Shown here piece after piece: positions 12,667 through 22,058 of a stretch of DNA of 49,983 bases (its first letter is position 1; each line of letters starts with the position of its first letter). The notes under the pieces were generated by a model. That model did no database searches, was not told the DNA's origin, and worked only from the letters and a program-made list of their open reading frames with translations. This DNA comes from Acidimicrobiaceae bacterium. Its GTDB lineage: Bacteria; Actinomycetota; Acidimicrobiia; Acidimicrobiales; UBA8592. The position numbers and the translations under genes are program-made. The stretch spans positions 1 to 49,983 of the forward strand of contig PBIQ01000039.1 in NCBI GenBank assembly GCA_002720485.1, given 5' to 3'.

Positions 12667-13896
12667 TCAATTTCCGATTCGCTTTGATGCCAATGTCCTC
12701 AGCCTTAAAGCATTTAATTTTATAAAACCACCTGCGTCAGCTTGATCGTAAACGCCTTCGTCATCTTCAAAAGTCGCAATTTTTTCATCGAAAAGTGACT
12801 CGTCGCTGCGTCGGCCTACAACTTCCACGTTTCCTTTGAAGAGCTTTAATCTAACGTCCCCGTTAACAAAGAGTTGACTATGGTCTATTGCGGCTTGAAG
12901 CATCTCACGCTCTGGGCTCCACCAGTAACCGTTATAAATGAGACTCGCATACCTTGGCATTAATTCATCCTTCAGATGGGCAACTTCTCTGTCTAACGTC
13001 AAGCTCTCTATAGCTCGGTGTGCTTTAAGCATGATTGTCCCGCCTGGAGTTTCATAAGCACCGCGCGATTTCATCCCTACAAAGCGATTTTCGACTATAT
13101 CTAGCCTTCCAATACCATTCGATCCTCCGAGTTCATTGAGAGTAGAAAGGACTTGGGCGGGTGTCATCGGCTTCCCGTCAATAGCAACAATGTCACCACC
13201 TTTGTAGGTGATTTCTACAAATGTGGCTTCATTCGGCGCTGCTTCTGGGCTTACCGACCACCGCCACATCTCCTCTGGTGGCTGAACCCATGGATCTTCT
13301 AGAGGCCCTCCCTCATATGAAATATGGAGGAGGTTTGCATCCATCGAAAAAGGTGACTCTTTCCCTCTTTTCATTTCGATTGGTATGCCGTGCGTTTCGG
13401 CATAGGCCATAAGTGACTCGCGAGACCCGAGGTCCCATTCTCTCCATGGTGCGACGATTTTTATTGATGGATCCAAAGCATAGGCGCCTAGTTCGAATCG
13501 CACCTGGTCGTTGCCTTTTCCAGTGGCTCCGTGACTTATTGCATCCGCGTTGGTTTCTCTCGCTATTTCAACGAGTCGCTTTGCTATAAGGGGTCGGGCT
13601 ATTGAAGTTCCAAGGAGATATTCGCCCTCGTAGATTGCATTCGCCCTGAACATCGGGAATACGAAGTCTCGAGCGAAATCTTCACACAAATCTTCGATAT
13701 AGATTTCTTCCTCAGGATCTCCCATTTGGAGTTCTTTTGTTCTCGCAGGTTCAACTTCCTCACCTTGCCCTATATCTGCTGTAAAGGTGACGACTTCGCA
13801 ATCGTAGGTGTCCTGAAGCCATTTCAGAATTATTGAAGTGTCAAGACCACCTGAGTAAGCCAATACAACTTTATTAATGCCTGGTTCTAGTTCCAT
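12667..13896 (-). CDS. argG: Argininosuccinate synthase
   Basis: About 409 residues. It joins citrulline and aspartate using ATP to make argininosuccinate. The ATP pyrophosphatase P-loop AYSGGLDTS is at residues 14-22, and the [14 protein letters not shown] block follows. The frame is open upstream to 13962, but that region overlaps argR and lacks family similarity. The ATG at 13896 starts just after the argR stop, has an AGGA sequence upstream and gives the usual N-terminus ([11 protein letters not shown]). It is part of the argCJBDFRGH operon. Confidence 0.98.
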   Translation of the reverse strand: MELEPGINKVVLAYSGGLDTSIILKWLQDTYDCEVVTFTADIGQGEEVEPARTKELQMGDPEEEIYIEDLCEDFARDFVFPMFRANAIYEGEYLLGTSIARPLIAKRLVEIARETNADAISHGATGKGNDQVRFELGAYALDPSIKIVAPWREWDLGSRESLMAYAETHGIPIEMKRGKESPFSMDANLLHISYEGGPLEDPWVQPPEEMWRWSVSPEAAPNEATFVEITYKGGDIVAIDGKPMTPAQVLSTLNELGGSNGIGRLDIVENRFVGMKSRGAYETPGGTIMLKAHRAIESLTLDREVAHLKDELMPRYASLIYNGYWWSPEREMLQAAIDHSQLFVNGDVRLKLFKGNVEVVGRRSDESLFDEKIATFEDDEGVYDQADAGGFIKLNALRLRTLASKRIGN

Positions 13897-13900
13897 GTTC

Positions 13901-14368
13901 TTATTCCAATCCTGCTGTTTTTCTGAGCGAATCCGCCACAGCGCTTCCGCTGCTTCCTTCATTCGTGATGATCATTATGGTGTCATCACCTGCGACTGTC
14001 CCCAGTATTGTGTCTACACCAGCCCTATCAATAGCCGAAGCAACAACATGTGCTGATCCTGGTGGTGTTCGCATTATTACGATATTCCCGGATGAGCTGA
14101 CTTCGACGACCCATTCGCCTAGGACTCTCTTCAAATGATCCTCTGGAAGGTGCTGTTCTGATGGAAGTTCGGGGATTGCGTAAATGATCTTTCCGCCACT
14201 GCCCCGAACTGTGACAGAGCCCAGTTCATCCAAATCCTTTGAGACGGTCTTTTGGGTCGTTTCGATTCCTTCTGATCCGAGCAGTTCTACTAGTTGGGTT
14301 TGTGACCGAACAGATTGTTCAGCGAGTAGCTGCACGATGACTTGTTGGCGTTGTCTTTTGGTAGTCAT
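13901..14368 (-). CDS. argR: Arginine repressor
   Basis: A 155-residue ArgR/AhrC regulator. Residues 1-70 form the winged helix-turn-helix DNA-binding domain ([29 protein letters not shown] region), and the C-terminal half is the hexamerisation and arginine-binding domain with [12 protein letters not shown]. With bound arginine the hexamer binds ARG boxes and represses biosynthesis. The gene lies inside the operon it probably controls, overlapping argF by four bases (ATGA). A likely operator is the dyad in front of argC at 19652-19685. Confidence 0.97.
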   Translation of the reverse strand: MTTKRQRQQVIVQLLAEQSVRSQTQLVELLGSEGIETTQKTVSKDLDELGSVTVRGSGGKIIYAIPELPSEQHLPEDHLKRVLGEWVVEVSSSGNIVIMRTPPGSAHVVASAIDRAGVDTILGTVAGDDTIMIITNEGSSGSAVADSLRKTAGLE

Positions 14369-15267
14369 TTTTGATTCCCTTCTTGAAATAGGTGCAATAG
14401 AAATCCCCTAGCAGCGTGCATTCGGTTTTCTGCCTGTTCCCATATTCTGCTTCTGGCACTATCAAGAACTGACCGTGACACTTCCTCACCTGGATGGGCA
14501 GGCAGGCAGTGCATGAAAATACTGCCTTCTTTTGTTAACTCAAACAATTTATCTTCAACTGTGTAGCCTTCGAAGTCCGCCAACCTTTTTACCCTTTCCT
14601 TTTCTTGCCCCATCGATGCCCAAACGTCGGTGTATACAACGTTTGCTCCTACCACAGCTTCTGAAGGGCTATGTGTAGAGGAAAGTAGCGTCCCGATCCC
14701 TCGAATTGCTTCTTCGTCGGATTTTGAGAAACCGTAACCATCGGGATGAGCGATACGGAATTCAATACCCATCAGACCACAGGCCATTGCAAGCGATCGC
14801 GCTACATTATTCGCATCACCTACATATGCGACAGCGCATCCCTCAAAAGTGCCAAATTCTTCCCAGATTGTTAATAAATCAGCAAGAGCCTGAAGAGGGT
14901 GTGATGAGTCTGAAAGCATATTCACGACTGGTACGGTCGATGCCCCCGCAAGCTTTTCAACAGTCGAATGAACGAAAACCCGTGCTCCAATTAACGCGTG
15001 GTAGCAGGATAGTGTCCTAGCTACATCTTCTGCACTTTCACGCTCCCCGATACCAACTTCATCGGGACGGATAGTAATTGGGTGGCCCCCTAGTTGGATA
15101 ATTGCCATTTCCATGGAGTTCCGTGTCCGGTTTGATGGCTTCTCAAATAGAAGTGCGGCTCCTTTATTCCGAAGTACTTGATCGGGGTCCTCTACTTTTG
15201 ACAGTTCAATTATTTTAGTTATTGCAGCAGAGGATAGATCATCGATCTCAAGAAGGTGGTTGGGCAT
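14365..15267 (-). CDS. argF: Ornithine carbamoyltransferase
   Basis: A 300-residue enzyme that makes citrulline from ornithine and carbamoyl phosphate. The ornithine-binding HCLPAHPGEEV is intact, and HPLQALADLLT corresponds to the carbamoyl-phosphate-binding HPxQ motif. The first signature reads SNRTR instead of the common STRTR, so one phosphate-contacting Thr is Asn. Some actinobacterial homologues vary at this position, and the rest of the sequence argues for an active enzyme. The start overlaps argD by 20 bases and the stop overlaps argR by four. The carbamoyl phosphate would come from carAB in this same window. Confidence 0.95.
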   Translation of the reverse strand: MPNHLLEIDDLSSAAITKIIELSKVEDPDQVLRNKGAALLFEKPSNRTRNSMEMAIIQLGGHPITIRPDEVGIGERESAEDVARTLSCYHALIGARVFVHSTVEKLAGASTVPVVNMLSDSSHPLQALADLLTIWEEFGTFEGCAVAYVGDANNVARSLAMACGLMGIEFRIAHPDGYGFSKSDEEAIRGIGTLLSSTHSPSEAVVGANVVYTDVWASMGQEKERVKRLADFEGYTVEDKLFELTKEGSIFMHCLPAHPGEEVSRSVLDSARSRIWEQAENRMHAARGFLLHLFQEGNQK

Positions 15268-16480
15268 GGAGAACTCCTTTCAGGATGCTCATGGCTTCAT
15301 CTACGTGATCGTGTGAAGTTGATAGTGGCGGAGTAAGGCGAATAGCAGTAGAGGTAATGGGATTAACTAAGAGGCCATTCTGGGTAGCTTTCGCAGCAAT
15401 ATCTGCACTGATCTCCCCGTCCAACTCTGCTGCGAGCATCCCTCCCATCCCTCTTACGGAAAGGACTCTCGGGAGGTTTCCAAGTGCATCAGAGAGAACA
15501 TCACCCAAGGTTGCTGCCTTCTGGGGGTAATTATCTCTTTCCATGATCTCAAGGACTTTTCTTGCGGCCGCAGTTCCGAGCGGGTTTCCGCCGTATGTAC
15601 TTCCATGGTCACCAGCTTGGAATGCCGAAGCAATCTCAGCTCTTGCCCACACTGCTGCAATTGGGAAACCGTTACCAAGAGCTTTAGCGATACAGACAAC
15701 GTCTGGTTCAACGCCGAAATGTTGAAAAGCAAACCATTTCCCTGTTCGACACAGGCCGCTTTGAACCTCATCAACCATGAAGAGGACTTTATTTTCTGAA
15801 GAGAGTTCTTGGACTCGAGACATGAACGCTTTATTACTTGGCCATACTCCACCTTCTCCTTGAACAGGCTCAACATGAATAGCGGCGGTTGAAGAGGACA
15901 ATAGTTCCTCCAGCGAATCTGACTCATCTCTTTTGAAATGATGGAAGCCTGATGGCATGGGCTCAAAAGGTTCGTGCTTGTGAGGTTGACCGCATGCTGC
16001 AAGAGCTGCGAGTGTCCTCCCATGGAAGGAACCCATTGCTGTGAGAATCTCGTATTGATCGCTTCCTGTATATTTTCTCGCTAGTTTAAATGCAAGTTCA
16101 TTTGCTTCTGCCCCTGAGTTACAAAAGAAAACCTGGCCGGAAGGAGAACCAGAATCTGACCCATAGGAACTTCCTGACCCTGTGATATGCCTATCGAGTT
16201 GGAGAGCAACGTGATGGGCGTGTTCGGTTGCCCAGTAGTTGGATACTTGAGTTAACGTCATTGCCTGCTCGGAAATAGCCTCTGCAACTTCTGGATTTGC
16301 ATGACCGAGTGATTGAACAGCCAGACCACCAACAAAATCTAGATACCTTTTACCTTGTGAATCCCATAATTCAGTCCCCTGCCCACGCACGAACATGACT
16401 GAAGGCGCCCCATAGGTCGGCATTATTGGGCATCTCGCCTGTTCGGCGTCAGCCCCCATATTGATTGCGTGGTTAGACAT
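15248..16480 (-). CDS. argD: Acetylornithine aminotransferase
   Basis: A 410-residue class III PLP-dependent aminotransferase converting N-acetylglutamate semialdehyde to N-acetylornithine. The PLP-binding Lys lies in CIAKALGNGFPIAAV, with the cofactor Asp in FMVDEVQSGLCRTG about 30 residues before. The phosphate-binding FCNSGAEANE motif and the FHGRTLAALA block are present. The length is typical. The start overlaps the argB stop by eight bases. A sequence of several Ser/Gly residues around residue 115 is a small low-complexity insertion. Confidence 0.97.
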   Translation of the reverse strand: MSNHAINMGADAEQARCPIMPTYGAPSVMFVRGQGTELWDSQGKRYLDFVGGLAVQSLGHANPEVAEAISEQAMTLTQVSNYWATEHAHHVALQLDRHITGSGSSYGSDSGSPSGQVFFCNSGAEANELAFKLARKYTGSDQYEILTAMGSFHGRTLAALAACGQPHKHEPFEPMPSGFHHFKRDESDSLEELLSSSTAAIHVEPVQGEGGVWPSNKAFMSRVQELSSENKVLFMVDEVQSGLCRTGKWFAFQHFGVEPDVVCIAKALGNGFPIAAVWARAEIASAFQAGDHGSTYGGNPLGTAAARKVLEIMERDNYPQKAATLGDVLSDALGNLPRVLSVRGMGGMLAAELDGEISADIAAKATQNGLLVNPITSTAIRLTPPLSTSHDHVDEAMSILKGVLHAQPPS

Positions 16481-17378
16481 CCTCTCCCCCTTTTTTAATC
16501 ATGGTTCCGATTCCACTATCTGTGAACAGCTCTAAGAGGAGTACATGCGAGACGCGCCCATCAAGCAGATGAGCGGCTTTTGCGCCTTTTTCTAGAGCGT
16601 GGATACATGATTCGACTTTGGGAATCATCCCATCAGAGATGACTCCCTTCTCAAACATTGTGTGAAGTTCCTTGTCTTGAACCGAAGAAATAATTGAGGT
16701 TGGGTCATCTTTGTCAATTAGCAATCCGGGAACATCAGAAAGATATATTGCTTTTTCTGCAAGAAGTGCTCCTGCGAGAGCACCAGCAGCGGTATCTGCG
16801 TTGATATTGTATGCTTGGCCACCAGTATCCTGCCCAATGGTGGAAACTACCGGTACTTCCCCTTGCTGATGAAGGCGTGAAATAATATCAGGGTTTACGT
16901 TGGAGACTTCTCCAACAAATCCGAAACGTTTACCTTTGGGTATGACTGTGAGAAGGCCTCCTGTCTCTCCTGTTAGTGCTGTAGCTGATCCGCCATAAGC
17001 AGTTATTGTCTCAACTATTTTTTTCCCAACTTGATGAACAAGAACCTCTCGAACAGCAGTGAGCGTTTCAGCATCAGTGACACGAAGACCATCAATGAAC
17101 GTGCTTTCTTTCCCAATTTCTTTTAGGTGCTGTCCAATCTGAGGTCCCCCGCCATGGACAACGACTGGCTGTATTCCGACCGACGCAAGGAGCACAATAT
17201 CTTGGGCGAATTTTGAGAATAGTTCTTCATCGACGAGAGCGCTGCCCCCCATCTTCACAAGAATCACTTTTCCAGAAAATTGTTGTATGTACGGAATGGC
17301 TTCCACGAGCGCTTTTGCTCGAAGTTCTGGGCTAAATCCGATAGGCAAATCTGAAGACACTTCTTGAATTCTCGTCAT
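16473..17378 (-). CDS. argB: Acetylglutamate kinase
   Basis: A 301-residue amino-acid-kinase-fold enzyme that phosphorylates N-acetylglutamate. VKMGGSALVD near residue 41 is the Lys/Gly-rich ATP motif, VVHGGGPQIG the substrate loop, and NINADTAAGALAGAL the conserved Asn/Asp block. The long N-terminal helix (residues 1-35) is typical of the arginine-inhibited hexameric form, so feedback inhibition by arginine is likely. It overlaps argJ by four bases and argD by eight. Confidence 0.98.
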   Translation of the reverse strand: MTRIQEVSSDLPIGFSPELRAKALVEAIPYIQQFSGKVILVKMGGSALVDEELFSKFAQDIVLLASVGIQPVVVHGGGPQIGQHLKEIGKESTFIDGLRVTDAETLTAVREVLVHQVGKKIVETITAYGGSATALTGETGGLLTVIPKGKRFGFVGEVSNVNPDIISRLHQQGEVPVVSTIGQDTGGQAYNINADTAAGALAGALLAEKAIYLSDVPGLLIDKDDPTSIISSVQDKELHTMFEKGVISDGMIPKVESCIHALEKGAKAAHLLDGRVSHVLLLELFTDSGIGTMIKKGGEDV

Positions 17379-18589
17379 GAGCGGTACCCAGCATTTATGT
17401 CGATGTAGCCGTGGGTAAGGTCACATGTCCAGACGGTGGAACTGCCATTCCCTACTCCAACGTCTACCTTGATAGAGATATCTTTACCCTCAAGATGTGC
17501 AGAAGCTCGCGACTCTTCATAGTTTGCTGACTGCATGCCGTCTTCGGCTATGAGTTCATCACCGATCCAAATTTTTAACCTATCCCGTTCCGCTAATTCC
17601 CCAGCCTTACCGACAGCCATAACGATCCTTCCCCAATTAGCGTCTTGGGCTGCGATTGCAGTTTTAACGAGCGGTGAATTCCCCACAGACTTTCCGATTT
17701 TTGTTGCGGCAGCATCATCTTCAGCTCCTGTCACGGTTATTTCGATAAATTTCGTAGCCCCCTCACCGTCTCTAACTATTTGATGGGCTAGCCCAAGCAT
17801 GACGTCATCAAGAGCGTTCTGAAAGTCAAGCTGATGATCTTCGATAGCGTTACCAGACTCACCTGTAGCAAAAGTCAGAACCGTATCGCTTGTTGACGTG
17901 TCTGAATCAACAGTTATAGAGTTGAAACTTTTGTTAACTGACTGCTCAGTTAACAATTGCAAATCTCCATGGCTTATCTCCATATCTGTAAAAATAAAAG
18001 CAAGCATTGTTGCCATATTCGGAGCGATCATCCCACTTCCCTTGGCTATCCCGGCGATGTAGGACCCTGAATCTCCAACTTTGGAGTAGGAACCTTTAGG
18101 AAAGGTATCTGTAGTGCGAATTGCATTAGCTGCGGCTTGCCACATACTGGAATCGGGGGCCTCCAGTCTATCAACCAGAGTTGTCAGGTGTTCTGTTATA
18201 ACGTTTGGGTGGAAAGGCTCTCCGATTACTCCAGTAGATGCCAAAAAGACCTCTTTGGCAGTTACAGAGAGTAGATCGGAAACAGCGTTTGTACAGCTAT
18301 CGACTACATCGAAGCCAGCAGTACCAGTAAAGGCATTCGCATTGCCGGCGTTACATAGCAAAGCTCGGGCCGATCCTAGATGAATCCACTCTTTGCACCA
18401 TTCGACCGGAGCAGACGGGCAAAGAGACTGAGTGAAGACGCCCGCAACAGTAGTTTTTGGTGAGAGGGTCGCGAGAAACAAATCGTCCCGTCCGCTGTAC
18501 CGCATGCCAGATGAGGCTACGGCGAACTGCACTCCCCCTATAGGAGGGATGTCAGGGAACGATGATGGAGCTAGAGGAGAAGTAGGCAT
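17375..18589 (-). CDS. argJ: Bifunctional ornithine acetyltransferase / N-acetylglutamate synthase
   Basis: About 404 residues. It recycles the acetyl group from N-acetylornithine to glutamate, making a separate argE unnecessary. The self-cleavage site is in GSGMIAPNMATMLAF, where the bond before Thr is cut and the Thr becomes the nucleophile. The first in-frame start is at 18613, inside argC. The ATG at 18589 has an AGGA ribosome-binding site about ten bases upstream and follows the argC stop closely, so it is preferred. Whether it also makes acetylglutamate from acetyl-CoA cannot be read from the sequence. Confidence 0.97.
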   Translation of the reverse strand: MPTSPLAPSSFPDIPPIGGVQFAVASSGMRYSGRDDLFLATLSPKTTVAGVFTQSLCPSAPVEWCKEWIHLGSARALLCNAGNANAFTGTAGFDVVDSCTNAVSDLLSVTAKEVFLASTGVIGEPFHPNVITEHLTTLVDRLEAPDSSMWQAAANAIRTTDTFPKGSYSKVGDSGSYIAGIAKGSGMIAPNMATMLAFIFTDMEISHGDLQLLTEQSVNKSFNSITVDSDTSTSDTVLTFATGESGNAIEDHQLDFQNALDDVMLGLAHQIVRDGEGATKFIEITVTGAEDDAAATKIGKSVGNSPLVKTAIAAQDANWGRIVMAVGKAGELAERDRLKIWIGDELIAEDGMQSANYEESRASAHLEGKDISIKVDVGVGNGSSTVWTCDLTHGYIDINAGYRS

Positions 18590-18596
18590 ATCAGTC

Positions 18597-19631
18597 CTAG
18601 GGATACAGGCCAAGGGATGGAATCCCTAAAGTTTCAGGTAGGCCAAGGGCAAGATTTGCATTCTGGATTGCCATTCCCGATGCCCCTTTTACGAGATTAT
18701 CAAGTGCCGAAATTGAAACAAGCATTTCTGTCCTTTCATCGACTCTGGCAGTCAGGTGTACAGTATTCGCGCCCAGAGTTGATTTGGTAGAAGGAGGCCT
18801 TTCATCCACGACGAAGAAAGGCTCCTTTTCGTAGAACCGACTAAGTTGGTTTAGGGCTTCTTCTGTAGTAATTCCAGATCTTGTCCGTCCGTAGCAAGTC
18901 GCTATTATTCCTCGATCAATTGGTGCGAGGTGAGGTGTGAAGAGAACTGAATTCGTTTCCCCTGCGAAAGTGGTTAGCGCTTGTTCAATTTCAGGTGTAT
19001 GTCGATGTGTTATCAAACCATACGGGGTGATATTGCCGCTAACCGTACAGAACGTCGTATGCTCTTTCGGTGGCCTGCCAGCGCCACTTACACCCGTTAT
19101 GAGATCGACAATTATTGCATCGTTCTGAATCGTGTTCGACTGAACGAATGGGGCAAGAGCAAAAATAGCAGCCGCTGCATTACATCCGGTTGCCGCTATG
19201 AGGGGGGCACCTTCGATTTCATTTCTAAATAGCTCAGGTAGTCCGTAGACAAATTCATCAAGTAATTCTGGGCAGGTGTGTTCTGATCCATACCACTGTT
19301 GGTAAAGAGAAGGATCCTTAAGCCGAAAGTCTGAACCCAAATCCACAATGTGGCCTACTCTGCCGTATATATCTGGGATGACGGTTTGGCTTACTCCGTG
19401 AGGCAGTGCACAGAAGACGAGGTCAAGGCCATCAACAATTTCGGGAGAAAACGAGTCGAAGTTTGCCTGCGGGTATGAAGTGGTAAGGCTTGGGTACAGG
19501 TCTCGTATAGCAGTACCTGCTTGGGTTTCACCAGTTGCGATTTTGAGGGTTAGTTCAGGGTGTTCGGCAACGAGTCGAAGTAACTCGGCGCCGGTATATC
19601 CCGAAGCTCCTATGATGCCTATATTTTTCAT
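18597..19631 (-). CDS. argC: N-acetyl-gamma-glutamyl-phosphate reductase
   Basis: A 344-residue NADPH-dependent reductase, first gene of the argCJBDFRGH operon. The N-terminal Rossmann motif is GASGYTGAELLRL, and the catalytic Cys is in ATGCNAAAA. HRHTPEIEQ and the GVSGAGRPP loop are also family features. The start codon has no ribosome-binding site but is preceded by TATAGT six bases upstream, which points to a leaderless transcript. An AT-rich dyad resembling paired ARG boxes lies immediately upstream. Confidence 0.98.
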   Translation of the reverse strand: MKNIGIIGASGYTGAELLRLVAEHPELTLKIATGETQAGTAIRDLYPSLTTSYPQANFDSFSPEIVDGLDLVFCALPHGVSQTVIPDIYGRVGHIVDLGSDFRLKDPSLYQQWYGSEHTCPELLDEFVYGLPELFRNEIEGAPLIAATGCNAAAAIFALAPFVQSNTIQNDAIIVDLITGVSGAGRPPKEHTTFCTVSGNITPYGLITHRHTPEIEQALTTFAGETNSVLFTPHLAPIDRGIIATCYGRTRSGITTEEALNQLSRFYEKEPFFVVDERPPSTKSTLGANTVHLTARVDERTEMLVSISALDNLVKGASGMAIQNANLALGLPETLGIPSLGLYP

Positions 19632-19637
19632 GTTCTC

Positions 19638-19643
19638 ACTATA
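19638..19643 (-). promoter_or_regulatory. Leaderless promoter -10 box of the arg operon
   Basis: TATAGT on the minus strand, then GAGAAC, then ATG. The spacing places transcription start at the argC start codon. The ARG-like dyad covers the region where RNA polymerase would contact the -35. Confidence 0.6.
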
Positions 19644-19651
19644 CCAAAAAT

Positions 19652-19685
19652 AGTATATTTATACTCATTTATGTATAAATATACT
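19652..19685. promoter_or_regulatory. Probable ArgR operator (paired ARG-box-like dyad)
   Basis: AGTATATTTATAC at 19652-19664 and its exact reverse complement GTATAAATATACT at 19673-19685 are separated by eight bases. ARG boxes of other bacteria are AT-rich imperfect palindromes in tandem, and each 13-base arm resembles one. The dyad lies directly upstream of the argC -10 box, overlaps the pheT stop codon and is in front of an operon that carries argR. A pure stem-loop terminator is less likely because there is no GC-rich stem. Confidence 0.65.
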
Positions 19686-22050
19686 ACAGTCGGAGTCTCG
19701 CTTCGGTCTTCTTCTCAACCAATTGAATGCATTTCAAGCGCAGAGCCGCTACCTCATCATCAGTAAGGGTTCGATCATCCGCTTGAAATCGGAGCCTATA
19801 TGCAAGGCTGCGGTGCCCTTCTTCAATGGCATCACCGGAATAGGCGTCGAACAGTTTTACCTGTTGCAAAAGATCGCTTCCTGCCTTACGTAGACAGCCC
19901 AATATCGATGCTGAACTAACCGATTCAGGAACATCGAAGGCAAGATCCACATCGCTTGAAGGGTATTTTGAAACACTTCTGTAGCTTTTCTTTCCAAGCG
20001 GTCCAGATAAGACCTTTCCGAGATTCAACTCTAGCCATGAAACCCTTCCATTGACCCCATAGGACATCAGAACTCGAGGGTCTACTTCGCCTATGACGCC
20101 ACACGACTGTCCTGCTACTAAGATCTCAGCTGCTCTCCCAGGGTGCATTCCTGGCAATTCGTCAGAAGCGAGTTGGAGATTAGGAAGCGCTAGCTCATTT
20201 CCCAATACGTATAGCAGGTCTACCATTTCAGAAACATGTACGTCTACGAGCGCCACAGAAAGATGTTCGCGCTCATCAGGGAGCACTCCATCAGATGAAG
20301 CCAAAAAGACGTGACCGATCTCGAAAAACCGGAGATCCTCTACCCTATGTGACTGATTAAATGCAATCACCTTTAGCTGCCCCGGTAAAAGTGAAGTGCG
20401 CAAAAGCGACTCTTCATGGACTAGGGGATTTGTGAGACTTATCGCTTCTTCAGCTAGTCCAGCTGAACGAAGATCCCCAGGGGCAAGGAAAGGCATAGGC
20501 ATCGTCTCATCACATGCAGCCCCAACAAGTATTTCACGAACACGCCTTCGGTTTTTCTGATATTGGGTAAGAGCCCCCGGAGCAGTCCCTTTCGGAACTG
20601 AGCGCCGAATATTCTCATAACCGTACATCCTTGCTACTTCTTCTGAGATGTCGGTTTCGGTGATTGTATCCCATCTCCAAGTAGGTATTGTGACCGAAAG
20701 GTCACCCTTCTTAACCGAGACTTCAAATCCGATCGACTCCAAATGAGACTTCATATCTTTTGCTGATAAGTCAACTCCCAGTAGCCCATTAATTTTGCTT
20801 GCCCTTACCTTGATCGATTCACGAGAAGGCAAGTCTCCGGTATCTTGTTCGATTCCAGAGGCAATCTGTGCTCCCCCATCGGTAAGAAGGTTCCCGATAC
20901 GACCTAACGCACGTTCAATATTGTCCCCGTAATCTGCACCTCGACGAAAACGCATCGACGCTTCACTCATGAGGTTTAATCTCTTGACGGTTCTGGAGAT
21001 AGAAGGAGGGTCCCACCATGCAACTTCGACCAGCACATCAGTAGTGCTTGTAGAAATCTCTGTCGAAAGCCCGCCCATAACTCCAGCTATCCCTATTGCT
21101 TCCCCCCGAATATTGGCGATCACACCGTCTTCTGTGATCAGAGACCTCTCTTCGCCATCTAGGGTGGTAATAGCTTCCCCTTCACTTGCACGCCGAATAG
21201 CTAGGTGCCCTTCAGGGACTTTCGCAAGATCATAAGTATGGTTCGGTTGTCCAAGTTCAAGCATGACATAATTTGAAACATCCACAACGTTATTGATTGG
21301 CCTCATTCCAAGACTTATTAGCCTGTTTTGCATCCAACGTGGTGATTCACCAATTGACACACCTAAAGCCGCCCGCACTGCAAATCGCCCACATAATGTC
21401 GGGTCAATAATTTCAACAGATGACAGGTCAGAAAGTCTCGTACTTCCTTCGACAAATTCATACTCAGGGTATCCAAACGGAATTCCCAAAGATGCAGCGA
21501 GATCACGAGCAACACCGGACACGCTCATAGCATCAGGTCGATTAGCATTCACCTCAAGGTCCCATAAGATATCTCGTTGCATCCCCAACGCTTCCGTAAT
21601 TGGGGCACCAGGAGAGGTCGCATCAGAATCTTCCGGAAGAATCATTATCCCGTCATGATCGTCGCCCAAACCAAGCTCAGCCGGCGAACAGCACATCCCA
21701 TTCGACAGTTGACCACGGAGTTTCCTCTGTGAAATTTCTAGCCCATCAGGAAGGACGCTCCCGATTGTCGCAACAGGAACATGGTCACCAACCTGCATAT
21801 TGAACGCACCACAACAAATTTGAGTGGCATTGCCATCCCCTAGGTCGACATCGACCAACTGGATCCTTTCCGCATCTGGATGGGGACGAAGGTCCAATAT
21901 ACGACCAACGACTACCCCGTCAAGGCCTTCTCCAAGCACCGACATTTCCTCCACTGCCAAACCCAGATGGCTCAATCGCTCCCCTAAAGAAATGGGGTCA
22001 CCTTCAATCTCTGGAGCAAATTCCTTCAACCATGACAGTAGAACTTTCAT
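19684..22050 (-). CDS. pheT: Phenylalanyl-tRNA synthetase beta subunit
   Basis: A 788-residue subunit of the alpha2-beta2 enzyme charging tRNA-Phe. The order is an N-terminal tRNA-binding EMAP-like domain (residues about 40-150, with SNGMCCSPAELGLG), a B3/B4 editing domain, the B5 domain, a catalytic-like core, and the C-terminal FDX-ACB anticodon-binding domain (SVSKYPSSDVDLAFDVP onward). This is the full-length bacterial form. It follows pheS with eight bases between them. The stop codon lies inside the ArgR-type dyad of the argC promoter. Confidence 0.98.
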   Translation of the reverse strand: MKVLLSWLKEFAPEIEGDPISLGERLSHLGLAVEEMSVLGEGLDGVVVGRILDLRPHPDAERIQLVDVDLGDGNATQICCGAFNMQVGDHVPVATIGSVLPDGLEISQRKLRGQLSNGMCCSPAELGLGDDHDGIMILPEDSDATSPGAPITEALGMQRDILWDLEVNANRPDAMSVSGVARDLAASLGIPFGYPEYEFVEGSTRLSDLSSVEIIDPTLCGRFAVRAALGVSIGESPRWMQNRLISLGMRPINNVVDVSNYVMLELGQPNHTYDLAKVPEGHLAIRRASEGEAITTLDGEERSLITEDGVIANIRGEAIGIAGVMGGLSTEISTSTTDVLVEVAWWDPPSISRTVKRLNLMSEASMRFRRGADYGDNIERALGRIGNLLTDGGAQIASGIEQDTGDLPSRESIKVRASKINGLLGVDLSAKDMKSHLESIGFEVSVKKGDLSVTIPTWRWDTITETDISEEVARMYGYENIRRSVPKGTAPGALTQYQKNRRRVREILVGAACDETMPMPFLAPGDLRSAGLAEEAISLTNPLVHEESLLRTSLLPGQLKVIAFNQSHRVEDLRFFEIGHVFLASSDGVLPDEREHLSVALVDVHVSEMVDLLYVLGNELALPNLQLASDELPGMHPGRAAEILVAGQSCGVIGEVDPRVLMSYGVNGRVSWLELNLGKVLSGPLGKKSYRSVSKYPSSDVDLAFDVPESVSSASILGCLRKAGSDLLQQVKLFDAYSGDAIEEGHRSLAYRLRFQADDRTLTDDEVAALRLKCIQLVEKKTEARLRL

Positions 22051-22058
22051 AAAATCCC

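Noticed and set aside
15454-16023. 189-codon open frame on the minus strand inside argD
   Set aside because: It lies in another frame of a complete, well-conserved argD and has no family resemblance.
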